From: JALZDI01 sp035557095
Lineage (GTDB): Bacteria; Actinomycetota; Actinomycetes; Propionibacteriales; Nocardioidaceae
Assembly (NCBI GenBank): GCA_035557095.1
Contig: DATMEB010000105.1
Location: 58,890 to 122,889 of the forward strand
Reading direction: 5' to 3'
Length of the DNA stretch: 64,000 nucleotides
Under the pieces are notes generated by a model. That model was not told where the DNA came from. It saw nothing but the letters and a program-made list of their open reading frames with translations, and ran no database searches. The position numbers were made by a program, and so were the translations under genes. Below, in pieces: positions 49,146 through 57,426 of the stretch. Every line of letters starts with the position of its first letter. Positions within the stretch are counted from its first letter, which is position 1.

Positions 49146-50054
49146 CTAGCGCTCCTCGTCGGACGGCTTGCTCTTGCGATCGTCGAGTCCGAACAGCCGG
49201 GCGGCGTTGTCCTTCATGATCAACGGACGCACCTCCGGCTTGATCTCCAGCCGCTCGAAGTCCCTGATCCAGCGCTCCGGGGTGATGACCGGGAAGTCGG
49301 AACCGAAGAGAACCTTGTTGCGCAGCAGCGAGTTGGCGTACTGCACGAGCTGCGGCGGGAAGTACTTCGGCGACCAGCCGGACAGGTCGATGTAGACACG
49401 CGGCTTGTGCGTGGCGATGGAGAGAGCCTCGTCCTGCCACGGGAAGGACGGATGGGCCAGGATGATGTCCATGTCCGGGAAGTCGACGGCGACGTCGTCG
49501 ACGTGCAGCGGGTTGGAGTACTTCAGCCGTATCCCGCCGCCCCCGCGCGAACCCGCCCCGACTCCCGTCTGACCGGTGTGGAACAACGCGACCAGGCCGT
49601 GCTCGGCGATCACCTCGTAGATCGGGTACGCCATGTGGTCGTTGGGGTAGAAGCCCTGCGTGTTCGGGTGGAACTTGAACCCCCGGACGCCGTACTCCGT
49701 GACCAGCCGGCGGGCGAGCCGCGCGCCCGCCTGACCGCGCGCGGGATGCACGCTCGCGAACGGGATGACGACGTCGGAGTGCTCTGCGGCGAGCTCGGCG
49801 ATCTCGAAGCTGTCCGGTCCGGGATCCTCGCCGTCCGGCTTGAGGTCGTCGACGGTGAACGTCACGCAGGCCATGTTGCGTTCGCGGTAGTAGGCGGCCA
49901 GCTCCGGGACGGTGTAGCGCTGCATCGTGCCGATGCCGAAGTACTCACCCATCTGCTCGTTGCCGTCGCCCGGCTCGGCCGGCGTGCGGACCGAGCGGTG
50001 CACGTGCGTGTGCACGTCGATCGCATCGATCCGGTCGACATCGATCTCTGCCAC
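49146..50054 (-). CDS. Amidohydrolase-2 family metal-dependent hydrolase/decarboxylase
   Basis: A 302-aa TIM-barrel enzyme of the ACMSD/amidohydrolase-2 type. Metal ligands are the HxH of AIDVHTHVHR, His in LVALFHTGQTG, His in IILAHPSFPW and Asp in VLFGSDFPV. Family members hydrolyse or non-oxidatively decarboxylate small acids or aromatic acids. The GTG start follows GGGAG. It lies between a CoA-transferase and an SDR in one transcription unit, three bases before the SDR start; a second family member is at 57427. The reaction cannot be told from sequence. Confidence 0.85.
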   Translation of the reverse strand: MAEIDVDRIDAIDVHTHVHRSVRTPAEPGDGNEQMGEYFGIGTMQRYTVPELAAYYRERNMACVTFTVDDLKPDGEDPGPDSFEIAELAAEHSDVVIPFASVHPARGQAGARLARRLVTEYGVRGFKFHPNTQGFYPNDHMAYPIYEVIAEHGLVALFHTGQTGVGAGSRGGGGIRLKYSNPLHVDDVAVDFPDMDIILAHPSFPWQDEALSIATHKPRVYIDLSGWSPKYFPPQLVQYANSLLRNKVLFGSDFPVITPERWIRDFERLEIKPEVRPLIMKDNAARLFGLDDRKSKPSDEER

Positions 50055-50105
50055 GTGGCTCCCTTGTCGTCGCTGGTTGACCGGCGGTACGCCGACGCTA
50101 CTGCC

Positions 50106-50792
50106 TCATGCGCCGAGGTCCTCCCGGTACGCCGCCGCGGTCCTCTCGCGTACGTCGCCGGGAGACACGCCGGGAGCACACTCCCTGAGCACCAGCTCGC
50201 CGTCGACGAGGTGGAAGACCGCGAGATCGGTGTAGACCCGGGTGACGACCGCCTTGCCCGTCAGCGGGAACTCGCAGGCCTTCACGATCTTCGGCCGGCC
50301 TTTGCGGTCGACGTGCTCCATCACCACCCAGACCTCCGGGGTGCCGGCGACGAGGTCCATCGCTCCGCCCACCGCCGGGTTTCTGCCGGGGACGTACCAG
50401 TTCGACAGGTCACCATCGGCCGAGACCTGCAGCGCACCCAGGACGGTCACGTCGAGGTGCCCGCCGCGCACGATCGCGAACGACGTCGCGGAGTCGACGA
50501 TCGACGCACCGCTGATCAGCGTCACCGGCTGCTTCCCCGCGTTGGTCAGGTCCAGGTCCTCATGCCCGGGCGCGGCCTCCGGGCCCATGCCGAGGACGCC
50601 GTTCTCCGCGTGCAGGAAGACCTCGACCCCGTCGGGGATGAACTTCGGAACCGAGAGGGGTATGCCCACGCCCAGGTTGACGACGAAGCCGTCCTCGAGA
50701 TCCTGTGCAAGTCGCTCGGCGATGCCTTCTCGGGTACGCCCGAGCGTCGTGTCCGGGCTCTGCGGGCTCTGCGGGCTCATCGTCTCGGTCAC
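50106..50792 (-). CDS. CoA-transferase subunit B (SCOT/PcaJ type)
   Basis: A 228-aa beta subunit: IAERLAQDLEDGFVVNLGVG, VEVFLHAENGVLGMGPEAAP with the catalytic Glu in the ENG motif, then LISGASIVDSATSFAIVRGG, LDVTVLGALQVSADGDLSNW and MEHVDRKGRPKIVKACEFPL. It forms a glutamyl-CoA enzyme intermediate and moves CoA between acids. The GTG overlaps the stop of the A subunit gene (GTGA). It would activate the acid product of the pathway to its CoA ester. Confidence 0.92.
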   Translation of the reverse strand: MTETMSPQSPQSPDTTLGRTREGIAERLAQDLEDGFVVNLGVGIPLSVPKFIPDGVEVFLHAENGVLGMGPEAAPGHEDLDLTNAGKQPVTLISGASIVDSATSFAIVRGGHLDVTVLGALQVSADGDLSNWYVPGRNPAVGGAMDLVAGTPEVWVVMEHVDRKGRPKIVKACEFPLTGKAVVTRVYTDLAVFHLVDGELVLRECAPGVSPGDVRERTAAAYREDLGA

Positions 50793-51535
50793 GTCATCGC
50801 CTCCGCCATCGCTGGTTGCTTCGGCGACGTCTTGCTCGCAAGCATCACGTCGTCGACGAACACGCCGGGAAGGTGGATGTCGTCCGGATGGAGCTCGCCG
50901 ACGTCGACGAGATTGTCGACCTCCACGAACGTGTGCCGGGCCGACATCGCCACCAGCGGGTTGAAGTTGCGCGCCGAGAGCCGGAAACGCAGGTTGCCCT
51001 TGGGGTCGCCCTTGTTGGCCTTGACCAGTCCGAAGTCGGCGACGATGCCGTACTCGAGCACGTGCTCGCGTCCGTCGAACTGCCGGCTCTCCTTGGCGGT
51101 GACGTGCTCGACCGGGCTGCCCTCGGCGTACCGCAGCGGGAAGGTGCCGTCGGCCAGCATCGTGCCTGCCCCGGAGGGGGTGAAGAACGCCGGGATCCCG
51201 GCTCCACCGGCCCGCAGCCGCTCGGCGAGGGTTCCCTGCGGGATCAGCTCGAACTCGACGTCGCCGGCGAAGTACACGTCGTAGAACTCGGGCAGGACGG
51301 GGAACGAGGCGGTGAGCCGGCGCACCCGGCCCTCGGCCACCATGCGACCGATCCCGGTGAAGTCGTTGCCGACGTTGTTGACGATCAGGTGCAGGTCGCG
51401 GCGGTCCATGTCGCACAGCGCGTCGATCAGCGTGTCGGGCCGTCCCGAGCTCCCGAAGCCGCCGACGGCGATCGACGCACCCGATGGGACCACCTCGAGC
51501 GTGGCCATCACGTCCCCACGAACCTTGTCGACCAC
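50789..51535 (-). CDS. CoA-transferase subunit A (SCOT/PcaI type)
   Basis: A 248-aa alpha subunit: SGASIAVGGFGSSGRPDTLI (CoA-binding GGFGxxG region), LIVNNVGNDFTGIGRMVAEG, VEFELIPQGTLAERLRAGGA and GIPAFFTPSGAGTMLADGTF, then VLEYGIVADFGLVKANKGDP. It pairs with the B subunit gene, which its stop overlaps. As first gene of the minus-strand unit it is divergent from the NDMA-type dehydrogenase operon at 51825. Acceptor specificity (3-oxo acid, short-chain or branched acid) is not readable. Confidence 0.92.
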   Translation of the reverse strand: MVDKVRGDVMATLEVVPSGASIAVGGFGSSGRPDTLIDALCDMDRRDLHLIVNNVGNDFTGIGRMVAEGRVRRLTASFPVLPEFYDVYFAGDVEFELIPQGTLAERLRAGGAGIPAFFTPSGAGTMLADGTFPLRYAEGSPVEHVTAKESRQFDGREHVLEYGIVADFGLVKANKGDPKGNLRFRLSARNFNPLVAMSARHTFVEVDNLVDVGELHPDDIHLPGVFVDDVMLASKTSPKQPAMAEAMT

Positions 51536-51824
51536 GGCGCATCCTTCCGAGCTTCGACGATCCCGCCGGACGCGGGGAAGTTAACAGCGCCGCCGACGTG
51601 GGCGGAACCGCCTCTTCCGCGTCACAGAAGCACTTGCCCGGTGCAAAGGCCGGGGCGTCGAGGACCGGCGGGAGGTTTGTCTTCCGTGAAGTGAAAGGCC
51701 CGTGGTGCGCCGCGCTGCCGCGACGTCATCGTGAGGGAGGCCTCGGGCGCCTCGCCCGGAGGGCAGTCGCTCGCTGTCGGTGGGCGGGCTGCGGGCCGTC
51801 GTCACGATCGGGAAGGGCATCCAC
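51536..51824. other. Divergent promoter region
   Basis: About 290 bases between the CoA-transferase unit (minus) and the second NDMA-type dehydrogenase operon (plus). It carries CTTCCGTGAAG (51680-51690; CTTC-CGT-GAAG symmetry) and a similar CTTCCGCGTC nearby (51613-51622); related CTTTCG/CGGAAG symmetry occurs near 59578-59594 in the IclR region. These might be IclR sites, but the match is loose. No gene is seen. Confidence 0.35.
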
Positions 51825-52934
51825 ATGAGCATGACGACCGTCGCCGCGGTGTGCCGCGAGCCGGGTCGGCCCTGGGAGATCACCGAGCTCGAGCTCGACG
51901 AGCCGAAGGCCAACGAGGTCCGCATCAAGTTCCATGCGGCGGGCCTGTGCCACTCCGACGACCACATCCAGAAGGGTGACGCGCGGATGCGCTTCCCGGT
52001 CGTGGGCGGGCACGAGGGTGCCGGCGTGGTGGACGCGGTGGGTGCCGGCGTGACGCGTGTGTCCGTCGGGGACCACGTGGTGTGCTCGTTCATCCCCGCG
52101 TGCGGCTCTTGCCGCTACTGCTCGACCGGGCGGCAGAACCTCTGCGACGCGGGCAAGAACGCGTCGACCGGGCAGTTCCCCGACGGGACCTTCAGGTTCC
52201 ACCAGAACGGCGAGGACTTCGGGGGCCTGTGCGTGCTCGGCACGTTCGCCCCGTACTCCGTCGTGTCCGAGTTCTCCTGCATACCCATCCCCCGCGACAT
52301 CCCGTTCGACTCGGCGGCCCTGGTCGCGTGTGGCGTGCCCACGGGCTGGGGGTCGGCGGTCCACGCCGCGGGAGTCCGGGCCGGCCAGACCGCGGTGATC
52401 TACGGGTCGGGCGGTGTCGGCAGCAACGCGGTGCAGGGTGCCCGGCTGGCGGGCGCCAAGAACGTCGTCGTCGTGGACCCTGTCGAGTTCAAGCGCGAGA
52501 AGGCGCTGGAGTTCGGCGCGACGCACACGTTCGCCTCCGCCAAGGAGGCCCACGACTTCGTCGTCGAGACGACCTGGGGCGAGCTGGCCGACCACGCGAT
52601 CATCACCGTCGGCGTCCTGCACGACGAGGTGATCCACGACGCGATCGCGGTCGTCGGCAAGCGCGGCACTGTGACCATCACCGCTGTCGGCAACGGGTCC
52701 ATCCAGGAGCACCCCGGCATGTTCATCGGCTACCAGCGCACCGTGCAGGGCGCGATCTTCGGCGGCTGCAACCCGCTCGTCGACGTTCCCCGGCTGCTGG
52801 GCCTGTACCGCAGCGGTGACCTCAAGCTGGACGAGCTCATCACCCGGCGGTACCGCCTGGAGGACGTCAACCAGGGCTACCAGGACATGTTGGACGGCCG
52901 GAACATCCGCGGCGTGATCATCCACGAGCACTGA
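51825..52934 (+). CDS. NDMA-type zinc alcohol dehydrogenase (mycofactocin-associated)
   Basis: A 369-aa zinc dehydrogenase closely related to those at 42672 and 54485. It has GLCHSDDH, VVGGHEGAG, structural-zinc PACGSCRYCSTGRQNLC, nucleotide loop VIYGSGGVGSNAVQGARLAG and the ending LLGLYRSGDLKLDELITRRY. The ATG at 51825 has GGAAGGG seven bases upstream; an earlier start at 51780 adds a non-conserved stretch. An aldehyde dehydrogenase gene follows after 10 bases. Electrons are expected to go to mycofactocin rather than soluble NAD+, based on the family. Confidence 0.88.
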   Translation: MSMTTVAAVCREPGRPWEITELELDEPKANEVRIKFHAAGLCHSDDHIQKGDARMRFPVVGGHEGAGVVDAVGAGVTRVSVGDHVVCSFIPACGSCRYCSTGRQNLCDAGKNASTGQFPDGTFRFHQNGEDFGGLCVLGTFAPYSVVSEFSCIPIPRDIPFDSAALVACGVPTGWGSAVHAAGVRAGQTAVIYGSGGVGSNAVQGARLAGAKNVVVVDPVEFKREKALEFGATHTFASAKEAHDFVVETTWGELADHAIITVGVLHDEVIHDAIAVVGKRGTVTITAVGNGSIQEHPGMFIGYQRTVQGAIFGGCNPLVDVPRLLGLYRSGDLKLDELITRRYRLEDVNQGYQDMLDGRNIRGVIIHEH

Positions 52935-52944
52935 GGAGCGGCGA

Positions 52945-54417
52945 ATGACCACGATCTCTGCAGCGCCGAGCGGTACCTCACTCGTCGTCGACGGTGTCCA
53001 GCTCATCGGCGGCGAATGGGTTCCCGCATCAACGGGGGAGACCATCGACGTGATCGACCCGGCCTCCGGGGAGGTCCTGGCCGCCGTCCCTCGCGGCACG
53101 GCGTACGACGTCGAACAAGCCGTGCGCGCAGCCGAGGAGGCGTTCCCCGCGTGGCGGGACACGAAGTCCACGACGCGCGGGGAGCTCATCCACCGCTGGG
53201 CGGCGCTCATCGACGAGCACACCACCGAGATCGACGAGCTGGAGTCCCGAGAGGTCGGCAGACCGCACTGGGGCCCGCCGCCGATGGCGCGGATCCTGCG
53301 GTTCATCGCGGGGCAGGCGGACAAGGTGAGCGGGCTCTCGCTGCCGACGCACACCCCGGACGTCCTCGGTCTGACGCTGCGCGAGCCGTACGGCGTGGTC
53401 GGCAGCGTGATCCCGTGGAACGCCCCCGGCGCCATGTTCTCCAACGACGTCGGCGCCGCCATCGCCGCCGGCAACACGATCGTGGTCAAGCCCGCCGAGG
53501 ACGCACCGCTGACTCCTCTCGCGCTGGCCCGGCTCGCGCTCGAGGCCGGCATCCCGCCCGGTGTCGTCAACGTGGTCACGGGCTATGGCCTGGAGGCGGG
53601 CGCGGCGATCCCGGCGCATCCGCGGATCCGGCGGATGAGCTTCACCGGCTCGCCGGAGACCGGCGAGAGCATCATGGCCGCCTGCGCGAAGAACCTCACC
53701 CCGTTGCACCTCGAGCTCGGCGGCAAGTCCCCGCAGGTGGTCTTCGCCGATGCCGACCTCGACGCCGCCGTTCCTGCGATGGTCGCAGGCATCACGCTGA
53801 ACACCGGGCAGATCTGCGCCGCCGGTTCGCGCGTGGTGGTGGAGCGAAGTGTGCATCGCGAGGTGGTCAGTCGCATCGCGGAGCACATGGCCAAGATCCG
53901 CATCGGGGCCTGGCACGAGAAGGTGCAGATGGGCCCGCTGATCAGCGCGAAGCAGCATGCGCGCGTCCTGGGCTACCTGAGCCTCGGTCGTGAGGAGGGC
54001 GCCGAGCTCGTGACCGGCGGGGGAACGCCCTCCGGTGCGGAGTTCGACCGCGGCTTCTTCGTCGAGCCGACGCTGTTCGACGAGGTGACTCCGCAGATGC
54101 GCATCGCCCGCGAGGAGATCTTCGGGCCCGTGCTCTCGGTCATCCCCGTCGACGACGAGGAGGAGGCCGTCGAGGTCGCCAACGGCACGGACTACGGCCT
54201 GGTCGCGTCGGTGTGGACGAGTGACGTCGGCAAGGCGGTCCGGATGAGTCGTCGGCTGCTCGCCGGGCAGGTGGGCGTGAACAACGCCATCGGCGCCGGG
54301 GTCATCGGCGGTCCCTTCGGCGGGTACAAGCGCAGCGGCTTCGGCCGGACGATGGGCGCGGACGCGGTCCTGGAGTACACGCAGGTCAAGACCGTCTCCC
54401 TGCGCGGGACCCAGTGA
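52945..54417 (+). CDS. Aldehyde dehydrogenase (NAD-dependent)
   Basis: A 490-aa aldehyde dehydrogenase with NAD-binding VIPWNAPGAMFSNDVGAAIA and FTGSPETGESIMAACAK, catalytic Glu in LELGGKSPQVV and catalytic Cys in NTGQICAAGSRVVVER, then EEIFGPVLSVIPVD. The usual PWN-F/Y-P is PWNAP here, which often goes with a wider substrate pocket. It lies between two NDMA-type dehydrogenase genes and should oxidise their aldehyde product. GAGGAG precedes the ATG. Confidence 0.93.
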   Translation: MTTISAAPSGTSLVVDGVQLIGGEWVPASTGETIDVIDPASGEVLAAVPRGTAYDVEQAVRAAEEAFPAWRDTKSTTRGELIHRWAALIDEHTTEIDELESREVGRPHWGPPPMARILRFIAGQADKVSGLSLPTHTPDVLGLTLREPYGVVGSVIPWNAPGAMFSNDVGAAIAAGNTIVVKPAEDAPLTPLALARLALEAGIPPGVVNVVTGYGLEAGAAIPAHPRIRRMSFTGSPETGESIMAACAKNLTPLHLELGGKSPQVVFADADLDAAVPAMVAGITLNTGQICAAGSRVVVERSVHREVVSRIAEHMAKIRIGAWHEKVQMGPLISAKQHARVLGYLSLGREEGAELVTGGGTPSGAEFDRGFFVEPTLFDEVTPQMRIAREEIFGPVLSVIPVDDEEEAVEVANGTDYGLVASVWTSDVGKAVRMSRRLLAGQVGVNNAIGAGVIGGPFGGYKRSGFGRTMGADAVLEYTQVKTVSLRGTQ

Positions 54418-54484
54418 CGGCCCCAGTGACGGTCACCGTGACGACCACAGTGATCCCCGGCCAGGCCAGAGAGGACCAGAACCG

Positions 54485-55606
54485 ATGAGCATCACCACGC
54501 GAGCCGCTATCGCACGAGGGCCACACCTGGGCTGGGAGATGGCCGACCTGCAGCTCGACGACCCCAAGGAGTTCGAGGTCCGGGTGCGGTTCCACGCCTC
54601 CGGCCTGTGTCACTCCGACAACCACATCACGACCGGCGACGTAGCCCGCGCGCGGTTCCCACTCGTAGGCGGTCACGAGGGCGCCGGCGTGGTCGAGTCC
54701 GTGGGGCCCAACGTCCGCCGGGTCTCGGTGGGCGACCGCGTCGTCTGCTCGTACATCCCTGCCTGCGGCGCCTGCCGCCCGTGCTCGACCGGCAACCAGA
54801 GCATGTGCGTCAAGGGCCTGAACGCCGCCACCGGGATGTTCCTCGACGGGACCTTCCGGTTCCACCTCGGTGACGAGGACCTCGGCGGATTCTGCACGCT
54901 CGGGACCTTCTCGGAGTACGCCGTGGTGTCCGAGTTCGCCTGCATCCCGATCGACGACGACATCTCGTTCGAGGTCGCCTCGCTCGTCGGGTGTGGTGTG
55001 CCGACCGGCTGGGGGTCGGCGGTGTACGCGGCCGGTGTCCGCGCCGGCGACACCGTGGTGATCTACGGCGCCGGCGGCGTGGGGAGCAACACGGTCCAGG
55101 GCGCGGCCTACGCGGGGGCGAAGAACGTCGTGGTCGTGGACCCGGTCGAGTTCAAGCGGGACACGGCGAAGTTCCTGGGTGCCACGCACACGTTCGCCAC
55201 GGCCAAGGAGGCGCACGACTTCGTCGTCGAGACGACCTGGGGCCAGCTGGCCGACCACGCGATCTGCACGCCGGACGTCGTCACCGAGGAGACGGTTCAG
55301 GACGCGGTCCAGGTCGTCGGCAAGGGCGGCAAGGTCACGATCACGTCGGTCGGACACGCCGACGAGCGTGCGGTGCACGTGCATGCGGGCATGCTGATCA
55401 GCTACCAGCGGCAGATCCGCGGCGCGCTCTTCGGCGGCTGCAACCCGTTGTACGACGTGCCCCGGCTACTGGGCCTCTACCGCTCCGGCGACCTCAAGAT
55501 CGACGAGCTCATCACCCGCCGTTACCGGCTCGACGAGGTGAACGACGCGTACCGCGACCTCGTCGACGGCAAGAACATCCGCGGCGTGATCGTCCACGAG
55601 GACTGA
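54485..55606 (+). CDS. NDMA-type zinc alcohol dehydrogenase (mycofactocin-associated)
   Basis: A 373-aa paralogue of the enzymes at 51825 and 42672. Signs are GLCHSDNH, LVGGHEGAG, PACGACRPCSTGNQSMC for structural zinc, VIYGAGGVGSNTVQGAAYAG and LLGLYRSGDLKIDELITRRY. Identity to the 51825 protein is high throughout, suggesting a local duplication with an aldehyde dehydrogenase gene in between. The 67 bases before it hold partly repeated CCAGTGACGG units. It is followed by the third UGSC paralogue. Substrate not known. Confidence 0.88.
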   Translation: MSITTRAAIARGPHLGWEMADLQLDDPKEFEVRVRFHASGLCHSDNHITTGDVARARFPLVGGHEGAGVVESVGPNVRRVSVGDRVVCSYIPACGACRPCSTGNQSMCVKGLNAATGMFLDGTFRFHLGDEDLGGFCTLGTFSEYAVVSEFACIPIDDDISFEVASLVGCGVPTGWGSAVYAAGVRAGDTVVIYGAGGVGSNTVQGAAYAGAKNVVVVDPVEFKRDTAKFLGATHTFATAKEAHDFVVETTWGQLADHAICTPDVVTEETVQDAVQVVGKGGKVTITSVGHADERAVHVHAGMLISYQRQIRGALFGGCNPLYDVPRLLGLYRSGDLKIDELITRRYRLDEVNDAYRDLVDGKNIRGVIVHED

Positions 55607-55659
55607 CCGCCGGGCGACGCGGTGCACCCGTTCTCGGCAGCTGACAGGAGGTGGTGTCG

Positions 55660-56217
55660 GTGACGGACGAGATCATCGACCCCACTGGCAGCGCCGGCTT
55701 CCGGCTGCCGGAGAAGCTGTACGTCACCGGGCTCGCCGGCCGCCGTCACGACCTCGCCGGAGCCCGCATCGGGCTGCTGCACAACAGCAAGCGCAACGCC
55801 GACCTCCTGCTGAGCGACATCGCCGACCTGCTGGTGGCCGAGCACGGCGCGGCGGCCGTCACCCTGGCGCAGCGGAAGGCGGCCTTCGCGCTGCCGGTGG
55901 GCGAGGCCGTCGTCGCGCAGTACGGGCGGCTCTGCGACGTCGTCGTCATCGGTGTGGGCGACTGCGGCTCGTCGAGTGCCGCCGTCGTCGCCGACGGGAT
56001 GCTGCTCGAACAGGCCGGGGTGCCGGCCGCGGTGATCTGCACCGAGGCGTTCGTCGCCACAGCGGACGCCATGGCCGAGCTGCGCGGTGCGCCGGACTAC
56101 GACTACGTCGTCACCGAGCACCCGGTCGCCGCCCTGACCCGTGAGCAGGTACGGCACCGCGGCCGGCGGCTGGTGCCCGAGGTGGTGCCCCTGGTCACCG
56201 ATGTGGGACCGGTGTGA
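55660..56217 (+). CDS. UGSC-family protein, CGSS form
   Basis: A 185-aa third paralogue. It keeps ARIGLLHNSKRNADLLLSDI, VIGVGDCGSSSAAVVADGML, AGVPAAVICTEAF and TEHPVAAL. C102 stands in the Sec position, but the second cysteine of the motif is replaced by Ser105, so no CxxC disulfide can form. Unlike the other two it has no large partner gene; it sits between an NDMA-type dehydrogenase and another zinc dehydrogenase. The GTG at 55660 was chosen because AGGAGG (55646-55651) is eight bases upstream and gives the same length as the CGSC copy; GTGs at 55651 and 55654 overlap that site. It may have a changed or regulatory role. Confidence 0.82.
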   Translation: MTDEIIDPTGSAGFRLPEKLYVTGLAGRRHDLAGARIGLLHNSKRNADLLLSDIADLLVAEHGAAAVTLAQRKAAFALPVGEAVVAQYGRLCDVVVIGVGDCGSSSAAVVADGMLLEQAGVPAAVICTEAFVATADAMAELRGAPDYDYVVTEHPVAALTREQVRHRGRRLVPEVVPLVTDVGPV

Positions 56218-56303
56218 CCCGTGCCCCGGACGACCACGCCGCCCGGTCGGCAACCCAGACCAACCCGCAGACCCGACGACAGACCCAGCGACGAGGAGAG
56301 TCG

Positions 56304-57410
56304 ATGACCGACAACGTGCGTGCCGCCGTACAGGTGGGACCCGGAAAGATCGAGATGCGCGAGTTCCCCCGCCCGCGCACGGGTCCGGACGACGGCCTGC
56401 TGCGGGTCGAGGCCAACGGCATCTGCGGCAGCGACGTCGAGACCTACCGCGGCCACATGGGGACGGACAGGCCGCCGTTCATCCCGGGCCACGAGCCGCT
56501 GGGCATCGTCGAGGAGGTCGGCGACCGTGCAGCGGAGCGTTGGGGCGTGGAGCCCGGCGACCGCGTCGCCGTGGAGGTGATCGTGCCGTGCCGGGCATGT
56601 CACGACTGCCTGACGGGCCGCTACCAGGCGTGCAGCCGGCGCAAGTACGGCCACGGCGTCACCGGCGTGGACACCGAGCCCGGGCTGTGGGGCGGCTTCG
56701 CGGAGTACATGTACCTCTCGCCGAACTCGGTCCTGCACAAGGTGGACAAGACGCTCCCGGCTGAGCTGGCCGTGATGTACAACCCCCTCGGTGCGGGCGT
56801 GCGCTGGGCGTGTCACCTCGGTGAGGTAGGACTCGGCGAGACCGTGGTGGTCCTCGGCGCGGGCCAGCGGGGGCTCGCCGCGGTCATCGCGGCGCGCGCT
56901 GCCGGTGCCGGCACGGTCATCGTCACCGGCCTGGCCGCAGACGCCCACAAGCTCGCGCTCGCCCGCGAGTTCGGGGCCGACCACTGCATCGTCGTCGACG
57001 GCGACCAGGCCGAGGACACGGTCGAGCGGGTCCGGGAGATCACCGACGGGAGGATGGCCGACGTCGCACTCGAGCTCACGCCCATGGCGGCGGAGCCGGT
57101 CACCGACGCCATGCTCGCCGTACGCCACGGCGGCCGCGTCGTGCTCGCCGGGCTGAAGGGCGGACGCGAGATCCCGGTCCGCACCGATCTCGCGATCCGC
57201 GGCGCACTCACGATCCGCGGTGCCTTCGGCGTCGACGCCCAGGCGTACGCGGAGGCGATCGCGCTGATCGAGTCGCGCCGGCTCCCGCTGGAGAAGCTGC
57301 ACACGCACACGTTCGGGCTGGAGGACGTGGTCCTGGCCATCGAGACTCTCGGCGGCGACGTGCCCGGCGAGTCCGCGGTCCACGTGTCCGTGCATCCGAA
57401 CGCAACCTGA
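56304..57410 (+). CDS. Zinc-dependent medium-chain dehydrogenase (threonine/sorbitol dehydrogenase-like)
   Basis: A 368-aa zinc dehydrogenase distinct from the NDMA group. Catalytic zinc ligands are in NGICGSDVETYRG and IPGHEPLGIVEEVG; structural zinc uses VPCRACHDCLTGRYQAC. The nucleotide loop is VVVLGAGQRGLAAVIAARAA, with Q-R replacing the usual second Gly pattern of GxGxxG. The ATG at 56304 has GAGGAGAG upstream. It is followed, 16 bases later, by an amidohydrolase gene. It would oxidise a secondary alcohol or polyol-like intermediate with NAD(P)+. Confidence 0.87.
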   Translation: MTDNVRAAVQVGPGKIEMREFPRPRTGPDDGLLRVEANGICGSDVETYRGHMGTDRPPFIPGHEPLGIVEEVGDRAAERWGVEPGDRVAVEVIVPCRACHDCLTGRYQACSRRKYGHGVTGVDTEPGLWGGFAEYMYLSPNSVLHKVDKTLPAELAVMYNPLGAGVRWACHLGEVGLGETVVVLGAGQRGLAAVIAARAAGAGTVIVTGLAADAHKLALAREFGADHCIVVDGDQAEDTVERVREITDGRMADVALELTPMAAEPVTDAMLAVRHGGRVVLAGLKGGREIPVRTDLAIRGALTIRGAFGVDAQAYAEAIALIESRRLPLEKLHTHTFGLEDVVLAIETLGGDVPGESAVHVSVHPNAT

Positions 57411-57426
57411 CTGCCCTGGAGGTCCC

